Source of the DNA: Piper betle
Taxonomy: Eukaryota; Streptophyta; Magnoliopsida; Piperales; Piperaceae
Assembly (NCBI GenBank): GCA_033002965.1
Contig: JAURVB010013530.1
Span: 62,001-126,000 of the forward strand
Reading direction: 5' to 3'
DNA: 64,000 nt
In this document: positions 15,301 to 24,325 of the stretch, piece by piece
Position numbering within the stretch: position 1 is the first letter of the stretch
Layout of the letters: every line of letters begins with the position of its first letter
The notes under the pieces: generated by a model
What the model was told of the DNA's origin: nothing
What the model saw: the letters and a program-made list of their open reading frames with translations, nothing else
Databases searched by the model: none
Program-made: the position numbers and the translations under genes

Positions 15301-15449
15301 AGAATGCAACTGAAGTACATGACTTTCCCCTTGAGTTTGGTAACGAGTATGGAGAATATGATGCTGGAGGAGGCGCCAACGACTATTTGCATCCTGAGAA
15401 TCAGGAGGATGAGTATTATGATTTTGACGGTTACGATGGGTTTGATTGA
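302..15449 (+). CDS. BRF1: TFIIIB subunit BRF1 (TFIIB-related factor), 19 exons
   Basis: BRF1 joins TBP and B'' in TFIIIB, which recruits RNA polymerase III to tRNA and 5S genes in the nucleus. Exons: 302-363, 540-618, 738-813, 2261-2346, 2437-2513, 7412-7468, 7583-7695, 8130-8209, 8285-8371, 8552-8632, 10125-10295, 10376-10531, 10673-10733, 10836-10888, 12215-12295, 12378-12521, 14619-14708, 14890-14943, 15222-15449. All phases join without a break and give 611 residues, normal for plant BRF1. An N-terminal zinc ribbon (CKNC ... CNLC) covers residues 1-35. Two cyclin folds follow, at about 73-183 (ERNFTRGRRT, CLYIACR) and 184-266 (MKRDWLQTGRKPSG, LCGAALYIAA). The conserved BRF1/TBP-binding block starts near residue 414 (EEEKHLKKIIWETMNDDYIK). 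The C-terminus is acidic (DEYYDFDGYDGFD). Exon 13 (10673-10733) has a weak acceptor and is the least certain. Intron 5 is 4.9 kb and holds repeats. Confidence 0.93.
2959..3105. mobile_element. 147-bp hairpin MITE in BRF1 intron 5
   Basis: Near-perfect 23-bp terminal inverted repeats lie at 2959-2981 and 3083-3105, both reading GAATGATAG(T/A)GTGAGAAC-type outward. The inner arms TTGGATA...GGTGAT are also inverted, so the whole element can fold into one long hairpin. It sits in TA-rich DNA, so a TA target duplication is possible but cannot be proved here. It has no coding capacity. Confidence 0.75.
6919..7176. mobile_element. 258-bp solo LTR with target duplication GTGTA
   Basis: The element begins TGTTAGAT and ends ATCTAACA, a matching inverted terminus with the TG...CA rule. 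It is flanked on both sides by GTGTA (6914-6918 and 7177-7181). An internal TATAAAAGGG (about 7010) suits an LTR promoter. No primer-binding site or second LTR is present, so it is a solo LTR of a small LTR element, inside BRF1 intron 5. Confidence 0.85.
11039..11110 (+). mobile_element. fragment of TRIM LTR in BRF1 intron 14
   Basis: The stretch from GATCTTTAACTTCTGTTAAC to GGCCAGATCATT closely matches the 3' half of the LTRs of the TRIM at 42221-42667. It is preceded by a short direct repeat (about 10993-11047, ATTAGTGGGGATGTG twice). Only the end of the LTR survives. Confidence 0.65.
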
Positions 15450-15616
15450 AGTTTTCAGAAGAAAAACTAGCCTTTGCCATTTACTTGATACCCCGAGGAT
15501 TGCCAGAAATGTCAGGGATAAAGCCCTGGTTGAGTAGATAGTTACCCTAATTCCCTGTCCATATAATCATTTTATCCATTTTCCATATTTATCTTGCAGG
15601 ATAGTCATGTGTATTT
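15450..15616 (+). other. BRF1 3' flank / probable 3' UTR
   Basis: Sequence between the BRF1 stop and the hAT-like element. No other gene is visible. Confidence 0.4.
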
Positions 15617-16184
15617 TGAGTTGCAAAAATCGCTGATTTCACTCAGAATTGGCCGATTTAAATCGGATTGGAGGGGCATAAAGGGGTGGTGGTGTGGGGC
15701 GGAGGTGGACGATCGGGACGTGCGCGATGGACGACCGGGCCAACGTGGAAGTGGGTGGCGGTGCGGGTGGGGGCGCAGGGGGGCGGGGGAGTCGGGGTGG
15801 GGAGGGATAGGGCGCGGCTGGTGAGAAGCAAGGTGGCGATAGTGGTGACAGGGAAGAAGGGCGGTGGGTGTGGGAGAGAATAAGGGAAAGAAATAAAAAA
15901 AATGGTCATGACAATCTCGTAATTAAAATTTGATTCGAATTCTGTTTGAGTTAAAATAATAATTAATTTTAAATAATTTAAAAAATATGAAAAAATATTA
16001 TAAAAAATAATATATATTATAATATTAAAATAATATATTTTATAAATAATAATTCACTAATTTTGACTAAATTAAAATTTTTATATAAGAATGATTTAGA
16101 CCGATTTAATTAAGCTAATTTAGACGATTCAATTCAGTGACTTAATCAAAAACTGATTTTGATTTTGATTTTTGCAACTAAGGG
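15617..16184. mobile_element. hAT-like non-autonomous element with GC-rich core
   Basis: Terminal inverted repeats GAGTTGCAAAAATC (left) and GATTTTTGCAACTAAGGG (right) bound a 568-bp element. TGTATTT flanks it on both sides (15610-15616 and 16185-16191). The inner arms (CCGATTTAAATCGG against CCGATTTAATTAAG) extend the inversion. The middle (15665-15895) is strikingly G-rich on the plus strand, unlike the AT-rich arms. There is no transposase, and open frames in the G-rich core are compositional. Confidence 0.65.
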
Positions 16185-17866
16185 TGTATTTATAAGTAAT
16201 AATTAAGTTTCAAATGGATCTGACCTGACCTTCCATTTTATTTTGATAGATTTTTTAAACCTTTCGTTTTGATTTAGAGGTCAACGGAGGACTCTGTAAA
16301 TGTTAGGAGAGTGATAAGGCCGGTTTTTCTTTTCTTTTTTAAACAAAAGAATGTGTTTATCTATAGTAAGCAAGCGAACGGTATCAGTGGATTGTTTGTT
16401 TCTTGAGCTTTTCCTTTCACTGGTTCGAACCTTTTGTTGACTTGTTACTGGGGATTTTGTCCAGTCCACTTCCGATGACCAAACTGTTCAGAGTAAAAGC
16501 AAAGGTAAAAGACTAGTAAAAGTTTGCATGGTCAAGCTCCTATTTTCCAATATAAATTTTAAAGTTTCAATGCTTCGGGGCAAACAAAGCGGAACCGAGC
16601 CGAGCTACCTCGGAACAATGATGTGGCGAATGAGACCCAGGGTGGCCAAGAACTTGTCTTTGGCCCTCAGTTCTTGAAACTTTGTGCCCACGCTACGTAT
16701 CCCCGGCTCTAAGCACGCTCTTGTTCCCGTGCACATCCGCTTTGTTATTCAAAAGAGTAAGTTTTTCGTCTTATTTAGGAGTGGTTATCTTTGACGCATT
16801 CAATATTACTGAAAACTATCCGCTTACACTAGCTTGGAAGAATCAAATTATTAACCTTCGTCAGTGGATGATTTTAGTAATTTTGAGCAAGTAGAAATCA
16901 TTTACTTACGTATAAATGAAACCAACTAAGAGAAAAACAGCCCCAATAATTTTTTTTAAAATATACATATCAGTCATTTACCACATTGAATGCATGAGAC
17001 GAAAAGGCGCTACTAAAATCTCCGATTCAATTCTCAACCTCTACCTCTCTACCTTTCTTTGTATATTTAAGGGTGTCAATGAGTCGAGGCGAGGAGAGCC
17101 GAGGCAGGATGTTTTTAAATTCAACATTATTTTTGGTAAGTATGTTTAAGCTTGTTTGAGTGTTTGATTAGCCTTTGATTTATTATGGATTGAACAGCTC
17201 GTCTAGAATTCTTATTATTTGGGTTTGGTTTGTGTTTGGCTCACTATATTTTCGAACCGAATGAATATTTGTATTTGGCTCATGCTCAATTTATATAAGA
17301 TCAAAAATTTTTTTCCAGCACTATATAAGTTCAATGTAACCTCAATAATATTGACGAGTCGAGTTAAATATTTTTTTAAGTTTGAGCATATCGAGTTCGA
17401 GTTTCAAGTCAAGCCAAGTCGTATACATCTTAATTCAGGTTCTATTTATTGTTCAACAAGTTATTTATTTTAAATTGAGTATGTTTTTAGTGTAAAATTA
17501 ACGAGCATGAATTTAAATCGAATCGAGCCAAAAGATGGCTTTTCTAACATTTTCCATTTTCTTAGTTGATTTTCTTTTTATTAATTAATTTATTTAATTT
17601 TGCCTCGGGTAGCAAAACGGCCGCTTTTTTTTTCGTTGCTTCCCTCTATAGAATAGTAGCTTAGAGATCACAACCGTTTAAACTTGTTAACTGCAAGACT
17701 TGAACACCTTTTATTAAATATTAGCGTTTTGTAAGCCGTCGCAGTTCGCTCTATCAGATTCCTCTTCCCCTGTGACTCAAAGATTCCTTCATTCCTTTTA
17801 TTCCTTCTTTCTTCTTCTTTCACCTTCCATGGATTTAGCGGCATACACCTCCCAAGCGCAGTAGAC
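16185..17866. repeat. intergenic, with a degenerate TCGAG-rich repeat at 17070-17530
   Basis: From AAGGGTGTCAATGAGTCGAG (near 17070) the sequence is homologous, in opposite orientation, to the nested element at 60274-60786 (CTCATTTACACCCTTA). The right end is not resolved. The rest is AT-rich without recognisable genes. CT-rich sequence at 17750-17866 is the probable OR 5' leader. Confidence 0.5.
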
Positions 17867-19916
17867 ATGGCCGCCCTCTTCCTCCTCTCCCCTCCCCCTT
17901 CCCAGCCTCCCTTTCAACCCCACTTTGCTCCTCCCCGCCATCTTCTTCTTTCCCCCTCTCGTCTTGCATGCGCCGCCGCTTCCCCTCACTCCTCCTCCTC
18001 TCCCTCTCCCTCCGTCGGAGATGGCGGTGGCTCCAGGTTCATGTTTTTTTCTCTTCTTGTTTGACAGGAATTTGGTTCCTTTTTTACCTTAATGGAGATC
18101 GAATCAGGGTATCTGACTCTGTGCGTGTGTTCATTAAATGGTTTGAAAATGGAGCGGCTTTTGCATCATCGAGGGTCCGGAGACGGTTCGTGATTTCGTG
18201 CAGATGCAGCTGCAGGAGATTCATGATAGCATACGCAGCCGGCGCAATAGAATTTTTCTCCTCATGGAAGAGGTGAGGTTAACTGTTTGTAGAAATGTTT
18301 TAGATGATGTTTAAGGTTTTCTTCCGATTTTTGGATCCTAATGAAGTTGTTGTTAGAGATTGAGAAAGTGTTCATCTTTGAATTCATGCAGGTTAGGAGG
18401 CTTCGGGTTCAGGAACGGATAAAGCGTCGTGAGTTGGTTCAGAAAAGTGGAGAGGAGGAAAATGAGATGCCAGACATGCCATCGACCATTCCCTTTCTCC
18501 CACCTATGGTAATTCTTTTTTCCCTTCTTCGCTTAAAAGGATCTGCATGCTTATGTTTTTTAATCTTTTATGTAGAACAGACCACGAAAACGTTGAAACA
18601 GCTTTATCTCACAAGCTTTTCTCTGATCTCGGGGATTATTCTCTTTGGGGGCTTCTTGCTCCCACTGTAAGTCGATATCATATATCTTATCTGTGAATTA
18701 TGTATATTTCTTTGTTCAAGCATGTCTATGGTACAATGTGTCTTTTGAAGCATTAATCAACATGCATTATATCCATGTTCATTGCTATCATTTATTTATT
18801 AAGCTGCCAAGTGGTTATTTGCTCTACTAGTGCCATCCATTTGTTCTCCTTATATGATATATGTTATGGTACCTACTACAGCTGGAACTCAAGCTTGGGT
18901 TGGGCGGTACATCGTACGAAGACTTCATTCACACAATGCATTTGCCTCTTCAACTTAGGTATGTTCCATGGGTTAGAAGAACATTTATGCGCCTTCATCT
19001 TCATAGTTTTCTTAAATTCTTATTGTGGACATTGTCCTGCTTCATCTTGATCTTTTCAGCCAAGTGGATCCAATTGTAGCATCCTTCTCGGGTGGAGCAG
19101 TGGGTGTGATTTCAGCATTGATGTTGATTGAAGCGAACAATGTGGAACAACAAGAGAAGAAAAGGTGTACATACTGCCATGGTACTGGTATGGCCTAATT
19201 CAACATATGCTGTGTGGAAATTGCCATTGTTTATGAGTAATGCTTCTCCATAATCTTGCCCTTCTTCATAGGACGAGGAGATTGTTAATACGTGATGGTT
19301 TGTTCATGATTCAGTCTCTTCATTATTATATCTGGCTTAATACGGATCTGCTGATGTATCCATCTCTCTTTAGGTTATCTTTCATGTGCTCGATGTTCTG
19401 CAACTGGCTTCTGTTTGAACATTGAACCCATTTTCAATTCTGAAAATACCATATGTCCACTGAGTGCAGCTAGGACTCAAAGATGTCAAAACTGCTCTGG
19501 CGCTGGCAAGGCAAGCGAGCAATTTTTTCCAGCGTAATGGTTTGTGGACTAAGTTGTAATGGATACAGTGCTGAGCACAACCATGGGGAGTAAATTATGA
19601 CGTGGAAATATCCAATGTTATAATTTACTCACGTGTGATCATAGCTTCTACTTGGATATCAATTGCCTGATTCTCATACATTCAAATGTATATAGTCTGT
19701 TGTCATGTTAAGCATCTGTTGCTTCTCTGTTGGCCATGGCTAATACAACATTGCAGAGACATGGTGCTTTTTTGTTAATGAGTGTACATGGTGCATATTT
19801 TGAAGTGAGGGTTTCAGCTATGCGTTGATATATTGCAGGTAATGTGCCCGACATGTCTATGCACAGGGATGGCCATGGCCAGTGAGCATGACCCTAGGAT
19901 AGATCCATTTGACTGA
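17867..19916 (+). CDS. OR: ORANGE (OR) plastid DnaJ-type zinc-finger protein; one-base frameshift in exon 4
   Basis: OR is a plastid membrane chaperone that stabilises phytoene synthase and promotes carotenoid storage and chromoplast formation. Exons: 17867-18036, 18155-18272, 18392-18508, 18581-18666, 18882-18958, 19060-19187, 19374-19510, 19839-19916. With one base restored the product is about 303 residues, as usual for OR. A Ser/Pro-rich transit peptide is followed by the OR hallmark SGFCIIEGPETV and by RSRRN. Two membrane segments follow (SLISGIILFGG; SFSGGAVGVISALMLIE). The C-terminal zinc domain has four CxxC modules (CTYCHGTG, CARCSATG, CQNCSGAG, CPTCLCTG) and ends ASEHDPRIDPFD. Exon 4 is one base short: the G run at 18647-18651 would need a sixth G to read GGLLAPT and join exon 5 in phase. 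Intron 7 has a GC donor (19511). The start was chosen because it opens the transit peptide in frame. Confidence 0.9.
19511..19838 (+). other. GC-AG intron 7 of OR
   Basis: The conserved junction CSGAGK / VMCPTC forces the donor to AAG|GCAAGC and the acceptor to TTGCAG. This is a GC-AG intron. No GT alternative keeps the frame at this point. Confidence 0.7.
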
Positions 19917-20524
19917 TGATCAAGGGAGGGCTTGTAAGTCCTTGCATGCGTAAGGAAGTTATGGATCCGGGTAACATATGAAACGCTGCAATTGTAAGGG
20001 CTTGACCACCATGAATTTTATTAGTTGGTCATGTTGTTTTCCGAGGGTGAATGTAATGTTGTCATCTTTGCTCATGTAAGATGAGTTCAGCTCATGTAGG
20101 ATAATTTTTCATGTTTAAAAGGAAACTATCCAAATGATTGGTGGATTTGAACGAATTCGTACTCAAAGTTAGCTTGAACTCAGAGAATGAACAGGTTACT
20201 GTATCTAGCCTGGCTGTTCTTATTGTAATCGTAACGAGAGATTCGATTTCTCACAAAGCGAGGCCCGACAGGTTACTGCACGCATAAGGTGGAAACCAGA
20301 AGGAAAGGACAGAGAGTCCTGGGAAACTCAAGCAAATTTTCTTTATTGATGGACGTAATGCTCAATTCAATGGAACATTTTCACTGAGACCATGATTTAA
20401 AAAAAAGAAATGAGAAATCTATTCGGTTGGCTCACCTAGATAGAAATTTAGAAGGCGGATTGAAAGGGAACATGGATAAAATTTGATTACAATAAATAAA
20501 ATTACTCTCGACTCCATTCCATAC
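19917..20524. other. OR 3' flank, no gene recognised
   Basis: This stretch holds the probable OR 3' UTR followed by intergenic DNA up to the tRNA. I see no open frame with family motifs. Confidence 0.5.

Positions 20525-20604
<80 letters not shown>
20525..20604 (+). tRNA. tRNA-Leu (anticodon UAG)
   Basis: A complete class II cloverleaf. The acceptor stem GACAGTT pairs with AGCTGTC, followed by discriminator A. The A box is TGGCCGAGTGGTC and the anticodon arm is CCAGA-TTTAGGC-TCTGG with TAG at the anticodon. A variable arm follows, then the B box GGTTCAAATCC. There is no intron. An eight-T run at 20611-20618 is a Pol III terminator. Confidence 0.97.
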
Positions 20605-20605
<1 letters not shown>

Positions 20606-20610
20606 CCGAA

Positions 20611-20618
20611 TTTTTTTT
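20611..20618 (+). terminator. Pol III oligo-T terminator of tRNA-Leu
   Basis: Eight consecutive T residues lie seven bases after the tRNA 3' end, the expected RNA polymerase III stop. Confidence 0.85.
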
Positions 20619-20708
20619 CATTTTTTTCCTTTTCCCTTTCTTCCCCCTAATCTTCTTCACTAAGCTCTAACAAAAATTACAATTTCACTAAGCTCTAACA
20701 AAATTATA

Positions 20709-20735
20709 AAATAATAATAATAATAATAATAATAA
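20709..20735. repeat. (AAT)n microsatellite
   Basis: About nine AAT/ATA units lie between the tRNA and the hydrolase gene. Confidence 0.9.
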
Positions 20736-20861
20736 AACACCGGTAGCTAAGATCCCTGGCTCTCATATCTCTTTTTTGAGTTTGACGAGAAAATTTCCCA
20801 ACAACAACAATCTCCTCAATCCAATCCCACCACACCACCATTGTTATTGTTATCGGTATCC

Positions 20862-23105
20862 ATGGTTAGAGAGAGCCATGCCCAGACATCTCATCAAACG
20901 CTTTCCCCTCTTCTTCTCCGCCGCCGCTCCCCTCCTCCTTCGCCATTCGTGGGATCCAACAGGTCCTTGCAAACCCTAGCCTACGAGGAAATCCGAACCT
21001 CCTCCCCCGACGCCCCCATCACCTCCACCGCCTTCGTCATCCACGGCCTCCTGGGCACCGGCCGTAACTGGCGCTCCTTCGCCCGCGACCTCGCCTCTCA
21101 CCTCCGCACCAACTCTTCTTCCCACTCCGGTATACACCAAGACTCTTCATCCATATCCTTTGTATAATATCTTCTCCCTCTCTCTCTTAACAGCTTTGCT
21201 TTGCCTTCGTCCAAACAAATGATAAATTATTTAATCAGCAATCACTGTTGAGGTTTCCTCGTGTTTTGTCACTGTTGTACTATATGATCATTCATCGGGG
21301 TATATATACTTTTCTGTAAAATCATTGTTGCGTTTCCTCGGTACCAGGCAAATTGAGTGTGTCCGGCGCTTGTTAGGTCGTGATCATGATATGAGTCTGC
21401 CTTATTGTTGTGGCACGTACTAGATCATCGTCATGGAATCACGGAAAAAAGTTGGGGAACAACACGGCCCTATCCTTATTCTGCCACCCCCAAATGCTAT
21501 GTAAATTTTTTTCCGCAAAAAATTGAGTGTGCTTACTTCATTGATTTCTTTTAGGATGTTATTGCAAAATTGTAGGGATTTGAGGATCTGTATGTGCTTT
21601 CTTTTGAGATGATGAAGGATGTTATTGCAAAATTGTAGGGATTTGAGGATCTGTATGTGCTTTCATTTGAGATGATGATGATGATGATTGGTTGTAGTTT
21701 AGTTTTATGGTGTAGCCTTTTGACGTGATCGAACTTTGTGATCGTGCAGATTGGAGAATGGTTTTGGTTGATTTGAGAAACCATGGGAAATCTACTGAGA
21801 TAAGAGGATTGGAACCTCCTCATAGTATAGAGAACTCGGCTAAAGATTTAGCTAATCTTGTGAAAGTTCAAGGTTGGGCATGGCCTGATGTTGTTATTGG
21901 GCATTCCATGGGGGGAAAGTTGCCTTGGATTTTGCAAAGAGTTGTGCTGGTGGATGCTATGGTGAATCAGCAAATTTTCCTAAACAGGTGCAGATGCTTC
22001 ACATGTTGTGTTGCAATGGTCGTCTGCTTTTGGTTATTGATATGATCACAATATGAAAAATTCAAACAGTGAATTTTTCATTGGGGTGTGTGTTTTCTTT
22101 GCGTACCTGTCTGTTTTCATTGTGTACCTGATATCTGGGATTGAGCCTTTTTATCAAGGAAACTTGACTTTGATAGCCTTCACTTCCATGTTGATTAAAT
22201 TCCAAACTTTGATATCGTTTGACTATGATGCAGAACAGATATGGGTTCTGGACTCTGTGCCAGGTGAAGTGAACCCTGAAGAAGGGGATGGTGAGGTGGA
22301 AAAAGTGCTGCAAACTCTTCAAAACCTTCCTCCTCACTTCACGTCAAGAAGGTCACTTCTGCAAACCTGTGGACAAAAATTTATAAATATGTTTCTGGTG
22401 CTATGGGTGGAGACTTTTGTTATAGTTTATAACTGATAGCCTTAACTTATTTCAGTTATTCTCGGGTCGCTGGTAGGATTTTATGTCTTTGTTTGATTGT
22501 TTTTATGACTAAATCAATAACAGAAAACCATGTGCAGATGGGTGGTGGATCACATGCTTCAGCTTGGCTTTTCCAAGTCTCTATCTGAGTGGATTGCTAG
22601 CAACTTGAAGAAATCAGGAGACGAGTGGACTTGGTCCTTCAATCTGCAAGGTGCAATAGAAATGTTTATGTCTTACAGGTAACAAACACCGTTATCCTTG
22701 AAGATTCAAACCCGTGAAGGATATCATATTTGTTGTTCTGTCAACCATTACGTTTGTAATTTTATAATTTTGGCATATTTCAGTGACTGTTTACACTTAT
22801 CTTAAATCATTTGGACAGACAATTAAATGATTTGTTTATTCTAACATTCTAGGGAGACAAACTATTGGTCTTTCTTAGAGCACCCACCAAAGGGCATGGA
22901 AGTTGCCCTTGTGCAGGCAGAAAATAGCGACAGATGGTCCCCAAGGTTATTAGAGCAACTTCGGAGACTTTCTAGCAAACGCCTGGAACCTCATGAGGGT
23001 AAGTTTTCTCTTCATGTTCTTCCTAATGCAGGGCACTGGGTCCATGTAGACAATCCCAAGGGATTACAGGAAATTATGCTTCCAAGTATCCTCTCTATTA
23101 GTTGA
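20862..23105 (+). CDS. ABHD11-type alpha/beta hydrolase; one-base frameshift in exon 2
   Basis: A serine hydrolase of the alpha/beta fold, closest to plant ABHD11-like proteins; the substrate is unknown. Exons: 20862-21129, 21750-21987, 22239-22351, 22538-22678, 22853-23105. Corrected length is about 337 residues. An Arg/Ser-rich N-terminus suggests organelle import. Then come the oxyanion-region motif FVIHGLLGTGRNW, the strand VLVDLRNHGKS, the nucleophile elbow GHSMGG, LDSVPGEVNP, and the catalytic-His region NAGHWVHVDNPKG. Between GHSMGGK and the rest of exon 2 the frame slips by one: after the G run at 21910-21915 the conserved VALDFAKSCA reads only in the next frame, and that frame is the one that joins exon 3 (WVLDSVPGEV). 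One G or A is therefore missing. The start ATG at 20862 is the first that keeps the frame. An alternative is a recently broken gene. Confidence 0.87.
21554..21677. repeat. 62-bp tandem duplication in intron 1 of the hydrolase gene
   Basis: The unit from GGATGTTATTGCAAAATTG to TTTGAGATGATG occurs twice in direct order with a 62-bp period (starts at 21554 and 21616). The copies are nearly identical, so the duplication is recent. Confidence 0.9.
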
Positions 23106-24325
23106 ATTAATTGCTTAGGATATTGGTGTGCTCGACAAAGGAAATTTTTACCGAAGCTATATTTTTACCACGTAGAAAAAGGTCCACAGTTTCTATACTT
23201 TTGCTAGTATCTGTAAGGACAGTTTTTTTTTCTAAATGGCCGATTAGAAAGTTCCTTGAAGTAAAGAATGTTTCCTTTGTCAACTTCTGCTATTAGCAAA
23301 GGTTGTGATTTACGAAAGACATTTTTAACATGATACCTGCCAAATGTTAGGTCAGTGTTTGATTCATAATGAAAAAAAAGAGCTTTATTTACCTGCCAAA
23401 TGTTAGGTCAGTGTTTGATTCATAATGTAAAAAAAAGAGCTTTATTTTAAGGGGGAGCCCATCTTCAACGTTTAGTCCCTCGTTCAGTCTATCCTTGAGT
23501 TTGTCGCAAATTTCTGATCTCCGCCACAGATTATTTTGTAAAACATAACTATTAAAAATTAGTTCTTCATAATCTCATGTGCACCACACAGTACTTTAGA
23601 AAGTTCTACGAGAAGCGATACACTGAATATTGTTCTGTTTAATGAAACTTCAATCCTATACTGTGCCGACTTTGTAAATTAGTAGGAGAGTAATGATAAT
23701 GATGCTTATATATATGTTGAAAGCTTCATAACAGCCAGCATAGAATGAAATCTGAATATTGAACTTAGTCAATTACTTCGATTTTGAATAACAAAGTACG
23801 TTAAGTTTGATGTACATACTTCAGGATTGATTTATGAAATTGGACACTTTCATATTAACTCGTGCTATGCAATATAAATCAAGCGCCTTATTAGCTTAAG
23901 CAGTGAGATGAAATATTGATAAATTTTACGTGAAATAGTAAATGGAAAATGAGCCTAGCTCGTCAAAATCTAAATCCAATAGTTTCAATGGGTTGAACAC
24001 AACTAATGGCAGCTACCAATGTAGGAACTGTGAGGTTGTTTAATTAGGTCTTGTGGTTATTTTGGATTTGGATGCAACAAGGATATTTGGATATATAAAA
24101 TGGCCCCAGGGCGAGCCTAATTAAATTAAGCAAACAAAATGGCAGTGGATCAAAGAAATCTCTATGATTTATTTTAACAAATTAAGAGTCGAATTGAAAG
24201 CTGCCAATTAAGTATTGTAGCAGACAACGGACTCATTTTGGGTGTATTCCATCAGACAAGCTCAGTTGTAATTTAGGAATAAAATAGGAGATTAGCCTAC
24301 TAGTAAATCCTCTCATATCAAACAA
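23106..24325. other. region between hydrolase and invertase 3' ends
   Basis: Two convergent genes share this spacer. It holds the 57-bp tandem duplication (23334-23448) and the left edge of the invertase duplication (23808). No gene is seen. Confidence 0.6.
23334..23448. repeat. 57-bp tandem duplication
   Basis: ACCTGCCAAATGTTAGGTCA starts at 23334 and again at 23391. The two copies, through AGAGCTTTATTT, differ by a base or two. Confidence 0.9.
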
